Source of the DNA: Luteolibacter yonseiensis | Lineage (GTDB): Bacteria > Verrucomicrobiota > Verrucomicrobiia > Verrucomicrobiales > Akkermansiaceae | DNA: 64,000 nucleotides | NCBI RefSeq assembly: GCF_016595465.1 | Contig: NZ_JAENIK010000001.1 | Location: 62,001 to 126,000 of the forward strand | Direction of reading: 5' to 3' | In this document: positions 18,254 through 26,656 of the stretch, piece after piece | Position numbering within the stretch: position 1 is the first letter of the stretch | Layout: the number at the start of each line of letters is the position of its first letter | Program-made: the position numbers and the translations under genes | Notes under the pieces: model-generated | What the model was told of the DNA's origin: nothing | What the model saw: the letters and a program-made list of their open reading frames with translations, nothing else | Databases searched by the model: none

Positions 18254-18634
18254 CTATCTGTTGTCCCCCATGCCGGAAAACGGACTGAAGAAATACATCA
18301 GACCCATCGCCACAAGCCCCAGCAGGATGAGAACGAGCAACTGCATCCCGACGAATCCCATCACCGATCTGGCAAGCGCGGGGAAGGAGTGCGGGCGATG
18401 CCGGCCTGCCGCGCCCGCGCGGTATCGGAAGACGCCGAACGCCAGCATCACGAGAACCGATGACGGAATCCATAACCAGCCGGCGTGTTTGCTGCCACCC
18501 TCTTCAAGCGCTCCCCCGATGAAGATGCTCCCGACCAAAAGGAATGGAAACAGCCCTAGCAGAAGGCATCCGGTCACCTTCTCGCCCGATGTGTCGCGGG
18601 ATCCTGTGGTGTTCTCCGGTGGAAGGGTGGACAT
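18254..18634 (-). CDS. Hypothetical membrane protein
   Basis: 126 residues from the ATG at 18634. Hydrophobic segments at about 20-40, 52-68 and 92-115 predict a three-pass inner-membrane protein with a polar N-terminus ('MSTLPPENTTGSRDTSG'). The family is not recognised. It sits between the intact old-yellow-enzyme gene and a decayed copy of that gene's 3' end, which suggests it arrived as an insertion. Confidence 0.6.
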   Translation of the reverse strand: MSTLPPENTTGSRDTSGEKVTGCLLLGLFPFLLVGSIFIGGALEEGGSKHAGWLWIPSSVLVMLAFGVFRYRAGAAGRHRPHSFPALARSVMGFVGMQLLVLILLGLVAMGLMYFFSPFSGMGDNR

Positions 18635-18856
18635 GGCTTCCGCAGGTTGCTTGAAAAAGTTGGGTCGGGCGAGAGCATTTTCGGATGCGGGTGGTGACAG
18701 GAGGGATCCGGACCGCCCGAGGCATCCTCGATGGACCGGGCCGGGCTCATCCCATCCCATCTCGTGTTCCGTGGCGGATCGGAGTCCGCCACTCCTTGGA
18801 GCCCCGCATGACGCGGAGTTCCAGTGGAGGAGCGGCGGCTTCGAAAACAGCGGGAA

Positions 18857-19963
18857 TCAGCCTTGCTCGGGATCGTGATAACGGGCGAGCCAGTGGGCGT
18901 AGGGTGCGGGGAGCACCCACGTCGGCCTGTCCTTGCCGAGTGTTTTCGCGGCGTGATAGGGCCAGTGCGGGTTGGCGAGGTGCGCCCGGCCGATGAGGAC
19001 GAGGTCGAGCTGTTCGTCGCGGATGGCCTGGTCGGCCAGTTGCGGGGTGCCGAAGCCCCAAGCGGATGACACCGGGATGCCGGCCTCCTCGCGCACGCGT
19101 TTGGCGATCGGTCCGAGGAACGCCGGGCCCCACGGGATCTTGGTTTCCGGGATGGTGAAGCCGACGCTGACGCTCAGCATGTCCAGCCCGTCCTCGCGCC
19201 AGTTTTTCACCAGTTCGATGGATTCGGCGAGGGTTTGCTCGTCGTTGCCATCGTATTCCAGGACGCCGAAGCGGGCGGTGAGGGGGAAATTCTCCGGCCA
19301 GATTTCGCGGATGGCGGACAAGGTTTCGCGGGAGAACCGGCTGCGGTTTTCAAACGACCCGCCGTATTCGTCGGTGCGCTTGTTCGAGTGCGGGGAGAAG
19401 AAGCTCTGGGCCAGGTAGCCGTGGGCGAAGTGGAGCTCCAGCCACTCGAAACCGGCGTCGAGCGCGCGTTTGGCGGCCGCGACGAAATCCGCCTGCACGC
19501 GCTTGATGTCCTCGACGGTCATTTCCCGCGGCACCCGTGACAGATCTCCTCCGTAGGAGAGCGGGGAGGGGGCGATGGTCTCCCATGCCCGGGGATCGGT
19601 GGCCGGGATGTGGTCGTCGCCTTCCCACGGGATGTTCGCGCTGGCCTTCCGTCCGGCGTGGGCGATCTGGATGCCGGGGATGGCTCCCGCCGCCTTGATG
19701 GAGCTGGCGATCTTCCGCAGCTCGGAGGCTTGTTCGTCATTCCAGATTCCAAGGCACTTCGGCGTGATGCGGCCCTCCGGGGAGACGGCGGTCGCCTCCA
19801 CGATGACCACGGAGCTGCCGCCACGGGCGAGCGTGGCGTAGTGGGCCTGGTGCCAGTCGTTCGCAAGTCCGTCATCGGCGGAGTATTGGCACATCGGCGG
19901 CACCGCGATGCGGTTGCGGAGGCGGGCGTCTTTCAGTTGGAGCGGGGTGAATAGGTCGTTCAT
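18857..19963 (-). CDS. namA: Old yellow enzyme family NADPH:flavin oxidoreductase (YqjM/NamA-like)
   Basis: 368 residues, a full TIM-barrel flavoenzyme. It has the features of the YqjM-like subclass: 'VPPMCQYSA' with Cys25, 'GIQIAHAGRKAS', the substrate-binding pair His178-x-x-His181 in 'ELHFAHGYL', 'SNKRTDEYGGS' and the phosphate-binding end 'DLVLIGRAHLANPHW'. It reduces activated C=C bonds or electrophilic xenobiotics using NAD(P)H and FMN. It diverges from an ArsR-type gene across a strongly palindromic site, so induction by electrophiles is likely. A decayed duplicate of its 3' end lies at 18026-18236. Confidence 0.93.
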   Translation of the reverse strand: MNDLFTPLQLKDARLRNRIAVPPMCQYSADDGLANDWHQAHYATLARGGSSVVIVEATAVSPEGRITPKCLGIWNDEQASELRKIASSIKAAGAIPGIQIAHAGRKASANIPWEGDDHIPATDPRAWETIAPSPLSYGGDLSRVPREMTVEDIKRVQADFVAAAKRALDAGFEWLELHFAHGYLAQSFFSPHSNKRTDEYGGSFENRSRFSRETLSAIREIWPENFPLTARFGVLEYDGNDEQTLAESIELVKNWREDGLDMLSVSVGFTIPETKIPWGPAFLGPIAKRVREEAGIPVSSAWGFGTPQLADQAIRDEQLDLVLIGRAHLANPHWPYHAAKTLGKDRPTWVLPAPYAHWLARYHDPEQG

Positions 19964-19985
19964 TTTCAGGTCCGGGATTGTTCCG

Positions 19986-20007
19986 TAGTTCGAATCTATT
20001 CGAACTA
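19986..20007. promoter_or_regulatory. Palindromic operator between OYE gene and arsR-type gene
   Basis: TAGTTCGAA-TCTA-TTCGAACTA: two perfect 9-base arms around a 4-base centre, in the 79-bp divergent gap. A further partial half site (TAATTCGTCA) follows at about 20011. This is a fitting site for a dimeric ArsR-family repressor controlling both genes. Confidence 0.7.
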
Positions 20008-20042
20008 TTGTAATTCGTCAAGAAATAGGGTTTATTGTCCGC

Positions 20043-20366
20043 ATGAGGCAGCACAAGCATCCGAAGATCGAGGAAATCGACCTGATCGACATCATGTACG
20101 CGTTGTCCGATCCGACGCGGGTGGAGATCGTCATGACCCTCGCCGGGAAAGGGCGCGCCATGACCTGCGGCGAGCTGTTGATCGACCGTCCGAAATCAAG
20201 CATGTCCCACCACTTCAAGATCCTGCGCGGAGCGGGATTGGTGGAAACACTGATCAAGGGCACGGAGCACATCAATTCCCTCCGCCTGAAGGAACTGGAG
20301 GAAAGGTTCCCCGGCGTGATGAAGGCCGTCTTGAAAGCGTTCCGCGCCGGGATGGCGGACGGGTGA
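20043..20366 (+). CDS. ArsR-family winged-helix regulator
   Basis: 107 residues. 'MYALSDPTRVEIVMTLA' is the hallmark first helix pair. 'CGELLIDRPKSSMSHHFKILRGAGLVET' (split: 'CGELLIDRPKSSMSHHF' and 'KILRGAGLVET') is the helix-turn-helix with recognition helix, followed by the wing. No Cys pair of a metal sensor is present ('CGELL' has only one Cys), so it probably senses an organic or redox signal. The gene diverges from the flavin oxidoreductase over the palindrome at 19986-20007. Confidence 0.88.
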   Translation: MRQHKHPKIEEIDLIDIMYALSDPTRVEIVMTLAGKGRAMTCGELLIDRPKSSMSHHFKILRGAGLVETLIKGTEHINSLRLKELEERFPGVMKAVLKAFRAGMADG

Positions 20367-20410
20367 ACGCGGGGCCGGCCACCGCCGGAAAAGAGGATGG
20401 GCCGCAGGAC

Positions 20411-20604
20411 ATGGATTCTCATCCAAAGCAACCAATGGAAAATCGCCCCGACTTCCTCCTGCTGGGAATGGGCCGTTCCGGTCATCTCACGCTGCCCCGG
20501 TCCGATGTCCCGCCCGAGGCTCTCGCCCGAGGCTCTCGCCCGAGGCTCTCGCCTTCATCCGCGAACGCTTCGCCAGCCACGGCCTGCCCACCAAGCGTGC
20601 GTGA
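20411..20604 (+). pseudogene. Small open frame broken by a 13-bp tandem array
   Basis: A frame starting 'MDSHPKQPMENRPDFLLLGM' runs into three copies of a 13-bp repeat and then shifts. If the array held one unit (26 bp fewer), the frame would continue 'PPEALAFIRERFASHGLPTKRA' to a stop at 20602-20604, giving exactly 56 codons. No known family is recognised. Either the gene is inactivated, or it switches by slippage at the repeat. Confidence 0.4.
20512..20550. repeat. Three tandem copies of a 13-bp unit
   Basis: CCCGAGGCTCTCG is repeated three times exactly. The length is not a multiple of three, so copy-number change alters the reading frame of the small open frame around it. Confidence 0.9.
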
Positions 20605-20667
20605 GCCGGGCGGGTGGGGAGCCCATCAATGCACCCCTGGGCGGGGGGCGGAATGGTTTGCCTGCGG

Positions 20668-21030
20668 CTACCAATCGACGCATTCGATGAAATATTCCGG
20701 CGCGCCGACATATTCACCGATCTCTCGAGGCGTGAATCCGAATTTCTTGAGCCGGGACTTCGTGGCGTATTCGTGATGCCGGCCGGAATCATGCCCGCAC
20801 GCGGGACAACCGGAATCGGTGATGGATCGATCATCCGGGGACCTGGAAATCTCGTGGGAACGAGGGGAGGTGTAGGTCCCTATGTAGTGATCGACCTCTC
20901 CGCAACATGCGATGATCGCTTCACATGAAGCGCATTCCAAAAGGATCAACGGACCCTGCCCGCCGCAGACACACCATTCCGGGCAGCCGCCTTTGTCGAA
21001 GAAGTAACGCACATCGAGTGGATTGGGCAT
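20668..21030 (-). CDS. Cysteine-rich zinc-ribbon-like hypothetical protein
   Basis: 120 residues with ten Cys: 'GCPEWCVCGGQG', 'LECASCEAIIACCGEVDHYIG' and 'GCPACGHDSGRHHEY'. The spacing suggests two or three metal-binding knuckles. The C-terminus 'FTPREIGEYVGAPEYFIECVDW' is ordinary globular sequence. The family is not recognised. It is the first of three minus-strand genes of unknown function (20668-21859). Confidence 0.55.
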   Translation of the reverse strand: MPNPLDVRYFFDKGGCPEWCVCGGQGPLILLECASCEAIIACCGEVDHYIGTYTSPRSHEISRSPDDRSITDSGCPACGHDSGRHHEYATKSRLKKFGFTPREIGEYVGAPEYFIECVDW

Positions 21031-21054
21031 GGGTTTCGGAATGGAGGACGGTGG

Positions 21055-21432
21055 TCACGATATCTTGCTTACCCCATCCTTCAAGAGTTTCTCCCTCCCC
21101 CTGGCGAAGCGCTTGCGGGCCATCTCCGGAACGGCGTCGGGGGAAATGAAGGTCCAGGGGACATCCTGCCCGTTGATCGTCCACCAGAGTGTTTCCCCTT
21201 CCTGCCGCAGCTCATGGGTGACCCACTTGTCATATCCCGCGAGCCTGACTTCCACCGCGCTTGGACCGCTTGCCCTGAAATGAACCGCCAGGAAAACCAT
21301 GCTGAGGGGATCCGCTCTCTGGGTCACGGCGCAGACAAGGAACTTTTCGGAAGGGCCGATCCACATGTAGTCAAGGCACGACGCGTCCACATGGGACGGG
21401 CAGTTCAGGAAGGAATCGGTCTCGGGAATCAT
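21055..21432 (-). CDS. Hypothetical cytoplasmic protein
   Basis: 125 residues from the ATG at 21432 ('MIPETDSFLNCPSH'). This start lies 10 bp past the stop of the secreted-protein gene; a longer upstream start would overlap it. It contains 'GPSEKFLVCAVTQRADPLSMVFLAVHF' (split: 'GPSEKFLVCAVTQRA', 'LSMVFLAVHF') and a Lys/Arg-rich C-terminus. No family is recognised. Confidence 0.55.
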   Translation of the reverse strand: MIPETDSFLNCPSHVDASCLDYMWIGPSEKFLVCAVTQRADPLSMVFLAVHFRASGPSAVEVRLAGYDKWVTHELRQEGETLWWTINGQDVPWTFISPDAVPEMARKRFARGREKLLKDGVSKIS

Positions 21433-21442
21433 GGCATCGGAA

Positions 21443-21859
21443 TCACTTCGCGGGCCTGCCGTCGGTGGCCGGTGCCTTGTCTGTCCGATCCGTTTTGATC
21501 CGCCGCAGATGGCGGATTCCGCCTTCATTTGAAGTGCCGAGCGTCAGGAGCATCCGGTTTCCCACGGCCGCCTGTGGGTCCGAAATCCCGAGATCGCGGG
21601 CCGGACTGTGGATTGCGAAGCTGACGGATTCCCCCCGTTTTCCGACTCCTTCCACGTCCTGCTCCAGCGTCACTCTCAGGAGATGGCGCGGGTCGATGCC
21701 GGTGACGATCACCTTCTTGTCGAATTGCCGGGTGATGAGGATTTCGTCGATCCTCGCGCTGAAGCGGACGTCGTCCGCCGAGACCATGGAGGGCGAACCC
21801 AGCCAGATGGAGAATGCCATTGCCACTTGAGCGAGGGGAGGGATGTGCATTTTTTCCAA
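21443..21859 (-). CDS. Hypothetical secreted protein
   Basis: 138 residues. The N-terminus 'MEKMHIPPLAQVAMAFSIWL' and 'SMVSADD' form a plausible signal peptide. The mature part is a small beta-rich domain ('VRFSARIDEILITRQFDKKVI'-like strands) with a basic tail. Not recognised. It precedes the 125-residue gene by 10 bp and is probably in one operon with it. Confidence 0.55.
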   Translation of the reverse strand: MEKMHIPPLAQVAMAFSIWLGSPSMVSADDVRFSARIDEILITRQFDKKVIVTGIDPRHLLRVTLEQDVEGVGKRGESVSFAIHSPARDLGISDPQAAVGNRMLLTLGTSNEGGIRHLRRIKTDRTDKAPATDGRPAK

Positions 21860-22057
21860 TACGTTTGATCTGATAGAGGCAGGCTGCCAGCTGACGGGAA
21901 AGAGGATGTCCGGATGATGATTTTTTGCAAACCTTCTCCTCTGACTGTCGGGGTGGGGATGGATTGGGAGCTGCCGATGTTTGCCCCCTCACAATAATTT
22001 TCATCCCCACCGCACCGCCGCGCTTGCCGGGGGGCGGGATTTTGCTAGGAAAAGCCC

Positions 22058-23140
22058 GTGGCGCAGCAAAGTGACGTTCGGGAGGTCCTCCAATACATCC
22101 CCCAGTTCCGTGGGAAAATTTTCTTCGTGTTGATCGAGGCCGGCATCCTTCCGGAGCCGGCGGTCGCCGAGACGTTGCTGGATCTCGCCGTGCTCGAGGA
22201 CCTCGGCGTGAAGCTGGTGCTCGGGGTGCTCGGCGGGGACCTCAAGGATCTCTACGACTGGACGCTGGAGTGCGAGATCATGGCCGCCCGTGTTTCCCGG
22301 CCCATCACGGATCCGCTGGCGGTGAAGGAGGCCCTGGAAATCCTCGGTCGCGGGCAATCCGCCATCATCGACGCCTCGGCCACGGGGCCGTTGGACCTGC
22401 CGGTGGTGGACTTCGCGCTGCGCGTCGGCGTGACGAAAGTGATCGCCCTGTTGGAAAACGAGATCCTCATCGATGGCGCGCCGGTGCATGCCATCCGTGC
22501 GAAGGACGCGGCGTCGCTCGTGCCCCAGACGGATGCCGGGGGCGCAGCCCTCCTCCTGTCCGCGGCGGAGGCCTGCAAGCGAGGCATCCCCCGGGTGCAC
22601 GTGCTGAACGGCCGCCGGCAGGGCGTGCTGGTGGACGAGCTTTTCTCCAACGAAGGCGTGGGCACCATGGTCCACGCGGACAGCTACCGCATCATCCGCG
22701 AGCTGCGGGAGGAGGACATCCCGGAACTGCTCGGCATGATCGGCCGCTCCGTGCGGCGGACGAAGCTGGTGGAGCGCACCTACGAGGACATCCAGTCGCG
22801 GATCGAGGACTTTTATGTCATGGCCATCGACGACAACGTCGTGGGCTGTGTGGCGCTGCACCCTTACCCGGACGAGGAGACGGCGGAGGTGGCTTGCCTT
22901 TACGTGAAGCTCCAGCACGAGGGCCGCGGCTACGGCATCGAGCTGGTGCACCATGTGGAGAAAATCGCGAGGGAGCGGGGGATTCCCCGGGTCTTCGCCC
23001 TCAGCAACCGCGCCGCGGATTTCTTCACCGTCAAGCTCGGCTACAGCCCCGCCACGGTGGATGACCTGCCGAGAAAGCGCCGCGAACAATTCGAGGCCAG
23101 CGGGCGTGACTCGCTAGTGTTCTCGCTGGTACTGAAGTGA
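22058..23140 (+). CDS. argA: N-acetylglutamate synthase (amino-acid kinase-like + GNAT domains)
   Basis: 360 residues from a GTG at 22058, with AGGA seven bases upstream. Residues 1-200 resemble the amino-acid-kinase domain of ArgA in a shortened form, ending in the ArgA signature 'VLNGRRQGVLVDELFSNEGVGTM' (split: 'VLNGRRQGVLVDELF', 'NEGVGTM'). Residues 210-360 are a GNAT acetyltransferase with 'ALHPYP', 'VACLYV' and the acetyl-CoA loop 'QHEGRGYG' (286-293). It would make N-acetylglutamate, the first step of arginine synthesis. The classical enzyme is about 440 residues, so the kinase-like domain is reduced. No other arg gene is adjacent. Confidence 0.85.
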   Translation: MAQQSDVREVLQYIPQFRGKIFFVLIEAGILPEPAVAETLLDLAVLEDLGVKLVLGVLGGDLKDLYDWTLECEIMAARVSRPITDPLAVKEALEILGRGQSAIIDASATGPLDLPVVDFALRVGVTKVIALLENEILIDGAPVHAIRAKDAASLVPQTDAGGAALLLSAAEACKRGIPRVHVLNGRRQGVLVDELFSNEGVGTMVHADSYRIIRELREEDIPELLGMIGRSVRRTKLVERTYEDIQSRIEDFYVMAIDDNVVGCVALHPYPDEETAEVACLYVKLQHEGRGYGIELVHHVEKIARERGIPRVFALSNRAADFFTVKLGYSPATVDDLPRKRREQFEASGRDSLVFSLVLK

Positions 23141-23826
23141 GCCTGGAAACCGGTTTCAATGAAGCCTAAAGGGGGGCGCTGGGAAATGTGCGGGGGATGA
23201 AGATTTTTTCACCGCCAGGACGCCAAGGAAGAGGAGGGGGGAAGAAGAGGGGAGTGGTTTTGAATGGGGGATATCGTTTCCTGGAAATGAGATGACCATC
23301 CTCAATCCCACCACGCGATGCCCTGGTGCATGAGTCACACGGATTCTCCCGCACCACATGCTGAAGAACCAACGCTCTATTACCCCCATCTTTTTCCGTG
23401 TATTTCGTGTATTCCGTGGTTCGCTTTCCACCCACCGGATGAATCGAAACGCAGAGCTGCGGAGTTCGCGGAGGAACACGCGGAGAAGGAATTCCCAACA
23501 CTTGGCACCACCGGCAAGCATGCCCCCCTGGAAACCCATTCCGTATCCCTCTTCCAAACCTTCTCTTCCTTGGCATCCTGGCGGTGAAAATTTCCCGATG
23601 CTGCGGAAATTCTTCAAAATTCCACCCGCCCCGGTTTGACGAAGGATCGTGCCATGGCCACTGTGTGGATGTGGGTCTCAAGAAGATTCCACCGCCAGGA
23701 CTCCAAGGCCGCCAAGGTTTTTTAAGAACACAAAGATCCCGTCTTTCGAAATCTTGGCGGCCTCGGCGTCCTGGCGGTGAAAAAATCCAAGCAGCTTTCC
23801 CCAACCCCACTTTCATTCAAAACCCC
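23141..23826. repeat. Intergenic region built of decayed dispersed repeats
   Basis: No gene is seen in 686 bp. At least four copies of a motif like TTTTCACCGCCAGGACGCCA-AGG occur: 23205-23229 (direct), 23570-23597 (inverted), 23686-23724 (direct) and 23749-23790 (inverted). They can pair into large hairpins. A related 'gaaacgcagagctgcggagtt' segment lies near 23448-23482. Confidence 0.65.
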
Positions 23827-25227
23827 ATGAAACTGAAATTCTGCGGTGCCGCCGGCACCACCACCGGTTCGCAACACCTGCTTGAGATCAATGGCAAGCG
23901 CATCCTGCTGGATTGCGGGCTCTACCAGGGCTCCCGCAAGCACGCCTATGACATCAACTGCTGCTTCCCGCACTTCGATCCGGCGTCGATCGACGTGGTG
24001 GTCCTCTCCCACGCCCACATCGACCACAGCGGGAACCTGCCGAACCTCGTGAAAAAAGGATTCACCGGGAACATCCACGCCACCCACGCCACGCGGGACC
24101 TCTGCCAGATCATGCTGGCGGACTGCGCGCGCATCCAGGAGAGCGACATCGACTGGCTGAACAAGCACCGCCGCCGGCAGGGGCTGGAGCCGGTCGAGCC
24201 GCTCTACGACGAGCGGGACGCGGAGCGCTGCCTGCGCCAGTTCGTCACCGTCAGCTACGACCGCCCGATGATCATCTCGGACGGCGTCACGCTGACCTTC
24301 GTCGATGCCGGGCACATCCTCGGCAGCGCGCAGGTGCTGCTGGAGATCCACGACCGCGCCGATGGAAAAACCAAGCGCTTCCTCTTCTCCGGCGATGTCG
24401 GGCGCGGCGGAAACGAGGTGCTGCGCGACCCCGTGCCCGTCCAAAACGTGGATTTCCTCCTCATGGAAAGCACCTACGGCGGCCGCGAACACGAGGCACC
24501 GCCCGGCTACGGCGCGCACTTCGGCGAGATCATCCGGCAGGCCGTGCTGCGCGGCGGCAAGATCCTCATCCCCGCCTTCGCCGTGGAGCGCACCCAGCAG
24601 CTCCTCTACGTCCTGCACGAGCTATTTGAAAACGGCGAACTGCCGGAAATCCCCGTCTACGTGGACAGCCCGCTGGCCGTCAGCGCCACCGAGATCTACC
24701 GCCTCCACCCCGAGTCGTTCAACGACGAGGTCTACGAATCCCTCTTCGAGCGGCAGAACCCCTTCGGCTTCGAGGGCCTCACCCTCGTCCGCTCCGTGAC
24801 CGGCTCAAAGGCGCTCAACGACGTCATCGGCACCGCCATCATCATCTCCGCCTCCGGCATGTGCGAGGCCGGCCGCATCCTGCACCACCTCAAGAACAAC
24901 ATCGGCGATGCGAAGACCACCGTGCTCTTCGTCGGCTACTGCGCCGAGAACACCCTCGGCCGCCGCCTGCGGGACGGGGAAAAGGAAGTGCCCATCCTCG
25001 GCAGCGTCAGCAAGGTCCGCGCGAAGATCGAGATCGTCGACTCCTTCTCCGGCCACGCCGACCACTCCGAACTCATCGACTGGTTCCAACGCACCACCGG
25101 CCCCAAACACCGCACCTGGCTCGTCCACGGCGAACCCGACAGCGCCCAAAAACTCCGCGAAGGCCTCACCGCCGTCCACCCGGCCACCGTGGAAATCGCG
25201 GAACTGGGGGGAGAGGTGGAGTTTTAG
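23827..25227 (+). CDS. Beta-CASP metallo-beta-lactamase-fold RNase (YSH1/COG1236 type)
   Basis: 466 residues from the ATG at 23827. Motifs present: 'LDCGLYQGSR', the metal site His62-Ala-His64-Ile-Asp66-His67 in 'LSHAHIDHSG', 'AGHILGSAQVLLE', 'LFSGDVGR', the beta-CASP 'MESTYGGREHE' and 'IPAFAVERTQQLLY', 'ASGMCEAGRILHHL', and a C-terminal 'SFSGHADHSELIDW'. It is the full prokaryotic homologue of the CPSF73/RNA-specificity-factor group and probably cleaves or trims RNA. The last 144 bp of the gene are duplicated at 26657-26800. The insertion of accessory genes appears to have happened at this 3' end. Confidence 0.93.
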   Translation: MKLKFCGAAGTTTGSQHLLEINGKRILLDCGLYQGSRKHAYDINCCFPHFDPASIDVVVLSHAHIDHSGNLPNLVKKGFTGNIHATHATRDLCQIMLADCARIQESDIDWLNKHRRRQGLEPVEPLYDERDAERCLRQFVTVSYDRPMIISDGVTLTFVDAGHILGSAQVLLEIHDRADGKTKRFLFSGDVGRGGNEVLRDPVPVQNVDFLLMESTYGGREHEAPPGYGAHFGEIIRQAVLRGGKILIPAFAVERTQQLLYVLHELFENGELPEIPVYVDSPLAVSATEIYRLHPESFNDEVYESLFERQNPFGFEGLTLVRSVTGSKALNDVIGTAIIISASGMCEAGRILHHLKNNIGDAKTTVLFVGYCAENTLGRRLRDGEKEVPILGSVSKVRAKIEIVDSFSGHADHSELIDWFQRTTGPKHRTWLVHGEPDSAQKLREGLTAVHPATVEIAELGGEVEF

Positions 25228-25300
25228 GGGTATGAGGCGGAAAACCTAATCACAAACACCCTTGATTGTTTCGCAGGTGGAGATTGAAAGAGGAATATGA

Positions 25301-26335
25301 CTAAGGTTGAAACACGTTGCCATCTGTGAGCAGATTTTTCTTCACATCAAACTCAATATAACGATCATTGACGTTGGGATTGAAATAGGAGACTACCAGT
25401 CCAAAATTCGCGTAGAATCCTTTTTCGATGTTTCCGCTGCTGAAGTCAAAGTCGCCGTAGATTTTTCCATAGTTGGCGCTGATGATTCGTCCGTCGGGCA
25501 GGGTTTTTGTGCGTGTGCGGAAGTAAAAATTTCTTTGGTGGTCAACGTCCGTTTTTCTAATGCTTCCTTGATCTGAAGTAGTGTGAAATCTGGTTATCTG
25601 GTTGACGTAACCCGAGTCGGGTGCGACGTAGTCGGAGATATAGCGGCTTCCCTGAATTCGGAGGTCGCGTATATCCTTCCGTTGCGGCGTGAGAAATTCC
25701 ACGACACCGTCATTTGGATTTTGAAACCTGACGATCAGTTTCAGGGCGTTGGATTTCCTGTCCGTGTAGTCGCCTTCAACACGGAAATGAAAATCCGCGG
25801 TCTCGCCCTTGCCCAGCGGCGGGAGTGCCTGGCCGAGCATGAGATCGTAGCCATAATCCTTGTTCAGTTCCGGCACGCGGGTGTAGCCGCTCAATTCGCC
25901 TATGTTGCCCTTCGCATACATCGGAACCGGATTTTTGACCGGCCTCATGACCGGCTTGATGTCGGCATGATAAGAAGACCTTCCGCCGGCCGCTGCCGGA
26001 ATCCAGTTGTCCTCCACCATGGATGTCGGATACCAGCCGTCCTTTTCCACGGCCGCCGCTGGCGCAGGGCCGCCGCTCTCGTGATGGACGGACTTGTAGG
26101 TGATCGCGGCGACTCCTTCCTCATTGGTCCTCACCACAGGATTCATCCTGTTTTCACCGGTCGGCAGCGGGCTTGTGAAGTCAACGCGCGAGGTATGAAC
26201 CGCCGCGTCAGGCAGATTCCGACCGCTTTCATCGACCACATGAACACGCAGCGAGTAATCTGCCGTCACTTGCTGGTCGCAGGATGCGAGTTGGCCCGAA
26301 ATACCTATCAATAGTAGTTGGCGGAGTATCTGCAT
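25301..26335 (-). CDS. Secreted lipoprotein with N-terminal Ig/carboxypeptidase-regulatory-like domain
   Basis: 344 residues. The lipobox 'LASC' gives Cys19 as the lipid anchor. Residues of about 28-115 read as a regulatory Ig-like fold ('LRVHVVDESGRNLPDAAV', 'EEGVAAITYKS'). The rest is a beta-rich domain of unknown kind, ending 'IEFDVKKNLLTDGNVFQP'. The DNA is AT-richer than the beta-CASP gene next to it. A remnant of a homologue's C-terminus ('NIEFDVDKNPLADGNI') is readable in the duplicated segment near 26885-26945. The function is unknown. It lies between the two copies of the beta-CASP 3' end. Confidence 0.7.
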   Translation of the reverse strand: MQILRQLLLIGISGQLASCDQQVTADYSLRVHVVDESGRNLPDAAVHTSRVDFTSPLPTGENRMNPVVRTNEEGVAAITYKSVHHESGGPAPAAAVEKDGWYPTSMVEDNWIPAAAGGRSSYHADIKPVMRPVKNPVPMYAKGNIGELSGYTRVPELNKDYGYDLMLGQALPPLGKGETADFHFRVEGDYTDRKSNALKLIVRFQNPNDGVVEFLTPQRKDIRDLRIQGSRYISDYVAPDSGYVNQITRFHTTSDQGSIRKTDVDHQRNFYFRTRTKTLPDGRIISANYGKIYGDFDFSSGNIEKGFYANFGLVVSYFNPNVNDRYIEFDVKKNLLTDGNVFQP

Positions 26336-26345
26336 TTTATGTGAT

Positions 26346-26606
26346 CTATTTCAAATTTCCAATAATCACGAATCTTTCGAACGTTTTCCAATTGTGAGTG
26401 AATGCTTTTTCTCGGATATCGCTGTGAAGCCAAGGTCTTGATGTGGGATCACTTGGACCTTGGGCGTTTTCGTTGGCATTGGAGAGCGGCCATCGCAGTG
26501 GGTCAGTTTTCATCGTGAGATTCAAGTCAATATTTGTAACGAGTCCATCGAGCTCCAGTTGGGGTAACGAGTTCCTTCCGGCGGCGAAACTAGTACATGG
26601 GATCAT
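26346..26606 (-). CDS. Small hypothetical protein or C-terminal fragment of a secreted protein
   Basis: 86 residues, 10 bp upstream of the lipoprotein gene on the same strand. An internal Met ('MKTDPLRWPLSNANE') is another possible start. The end 'RPWLHSDIREKAFTHNWKTFERFVIIGNL' (split: 'RPWLHSDIREKAF', 'THNWKTFERFVIIGNL') looks like the C-terminal tail of larger exported proteins, so this may be a leftover end of a lost gene. Confidence 0.4.
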   Translation of the reverse strand: MIPCTSFAAGRNSLPQLELDGLVTNIDLNLTMKTDPLRWPLSNANENAQGPSDPTSRPWLHSDIREKAFTHNWKTFERFVIIGNLK

Positions 26607-26656
26607 TTTAGAAATAATAGTATTTCTGTTGCTATAAGCATGATTTGATCCCGTTG

